The notes under the pieces are model-generated. The model was not told the origin of the DNA, searched no databases, and was given only the letters and a program-made list of their open reading frames with translations. From contig NC_057819.1 in NCBI RefSeq assembly GCF_910594005.1, positions 128,561,669 to 128,625,668 of the forward strand: a stretch of 64,000 nucleotides of DNA, read 5' to 3'. Each line of letters opens with the position of its first letter. The first letter of the stretch is position 1. Below are positions 63,873 through 64,000 of the stretch, one piece after another. The DNA comes from Cervus elaphus. Lineage: Eukaryota; Chordata; Mammalia; Artiodactyla; Cervidae. Both the position numbers and the translations under genes were made by a program.

Positions 63873-64000
63873 AATCCTGGTTGGATTCAGGGGAAAGGAT
63901 ACTAAGCCCATGCTACAAGTTCAAATCTCCTAACGGTCATTTCATTACCAAAACCCAAGCCAGCTCCCATTTAGTCCTGGGACTCCTATGTCAACCCTTC

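Larger units (their letters stand above)
60571..64000. other. Upstream flank or first intron of GPRC5C
   Basis: This holds two antisense tRNA-Glu-type SINEs (60.7-61.03 kb), two sense Bov-tA copies (61.95-62.29 kb) and one CHR-2-like SINE (63.63-63.87 kb). The remainder (61.03-61.95 and 62.3-63.6 kb) is AT-rich unique or old-repeat sequence. I could not identify a 5' untranslated exon or a CpG-island promoter here. Confidence 0.5.

Noticed and set aside
1..64000. Search for an undescribed multi-gene system
   Set aside because: Outside the two known receptor genes, open frames are explained by repeats, GC-rich composition or shadows of real exons; no clustered novel genes are supported.

Overview
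This is mammalian nuclear DNA from a ruminant, most likely a bovid. The window is full of ruminant-specific retroposons: Bov-tA/Bov-A SINEs, tRNA-Glu-type (CHR-2-like) SINEs ending in AATAAA-type tails, and BovB (RTE-type) LINE copies, over a background of older L1 and MIR. There are no bacterial operons, CRISPR arrays or phage genes. Two protein-coding genes can be reconstructed exon by exon, both on the minus strand. Their order and orientation match human 17q25, where GPRC5C lies next to CD300A, so the window corresponds to that syntenic block.

Layout. 1-13.3 kb is downstream flank of CD300A and is mostly repeats: five BovB pieces, many SINEs, and an L1 split by a BovB. 13.9-33.2 kb is CD300A, read right to left. 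It has seven coding exons whose phases join into one open 330-residue receptor: signal peptide, IgV domain, Ser/Thr-rich stalk, one membrane span, and a tail with tyrosine inhibitory motifs. Its introns hold a 22-copy minisatellite, a 5'-truncated BovB with an open reverse-transcriptase frame, nested SINEs and a CA tract. 33.3-53.8 kb is intergenic. It holds a G-rich VNTR (35.6-35.9 kb), a 5S rRNA retropseudogene fragment (43.3 kb), an isolated CpG-rich block (48.2-48.8 kb) and an orphan poly(A) signal (51.4 kb). 53.9-60.6 kb is GPRC5C, with three coding exons giving a 442-residue seven-transmembrane receptor. 60.6-64 kb is its upstream flank or first intron; no 5' untranslated exon could be placed.

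Function. CD300A is an inhibitory leukocyte receptor for aminophospholipids. GPRC5C is an orphan, retinoic-acid-inducible class C GPCR. They are neighbours but not functionally coupled. The most informative observations concern how this CD300A differs from the human protein (first ITIM altered at Y-2, one cysteine of the extra IgV disulfide missing), a PU.1-type site just upstream of its start codon, and several clear retroposition events. I found no undescribed multi-gene system; the novelty lies in gene variants and repeat biology.
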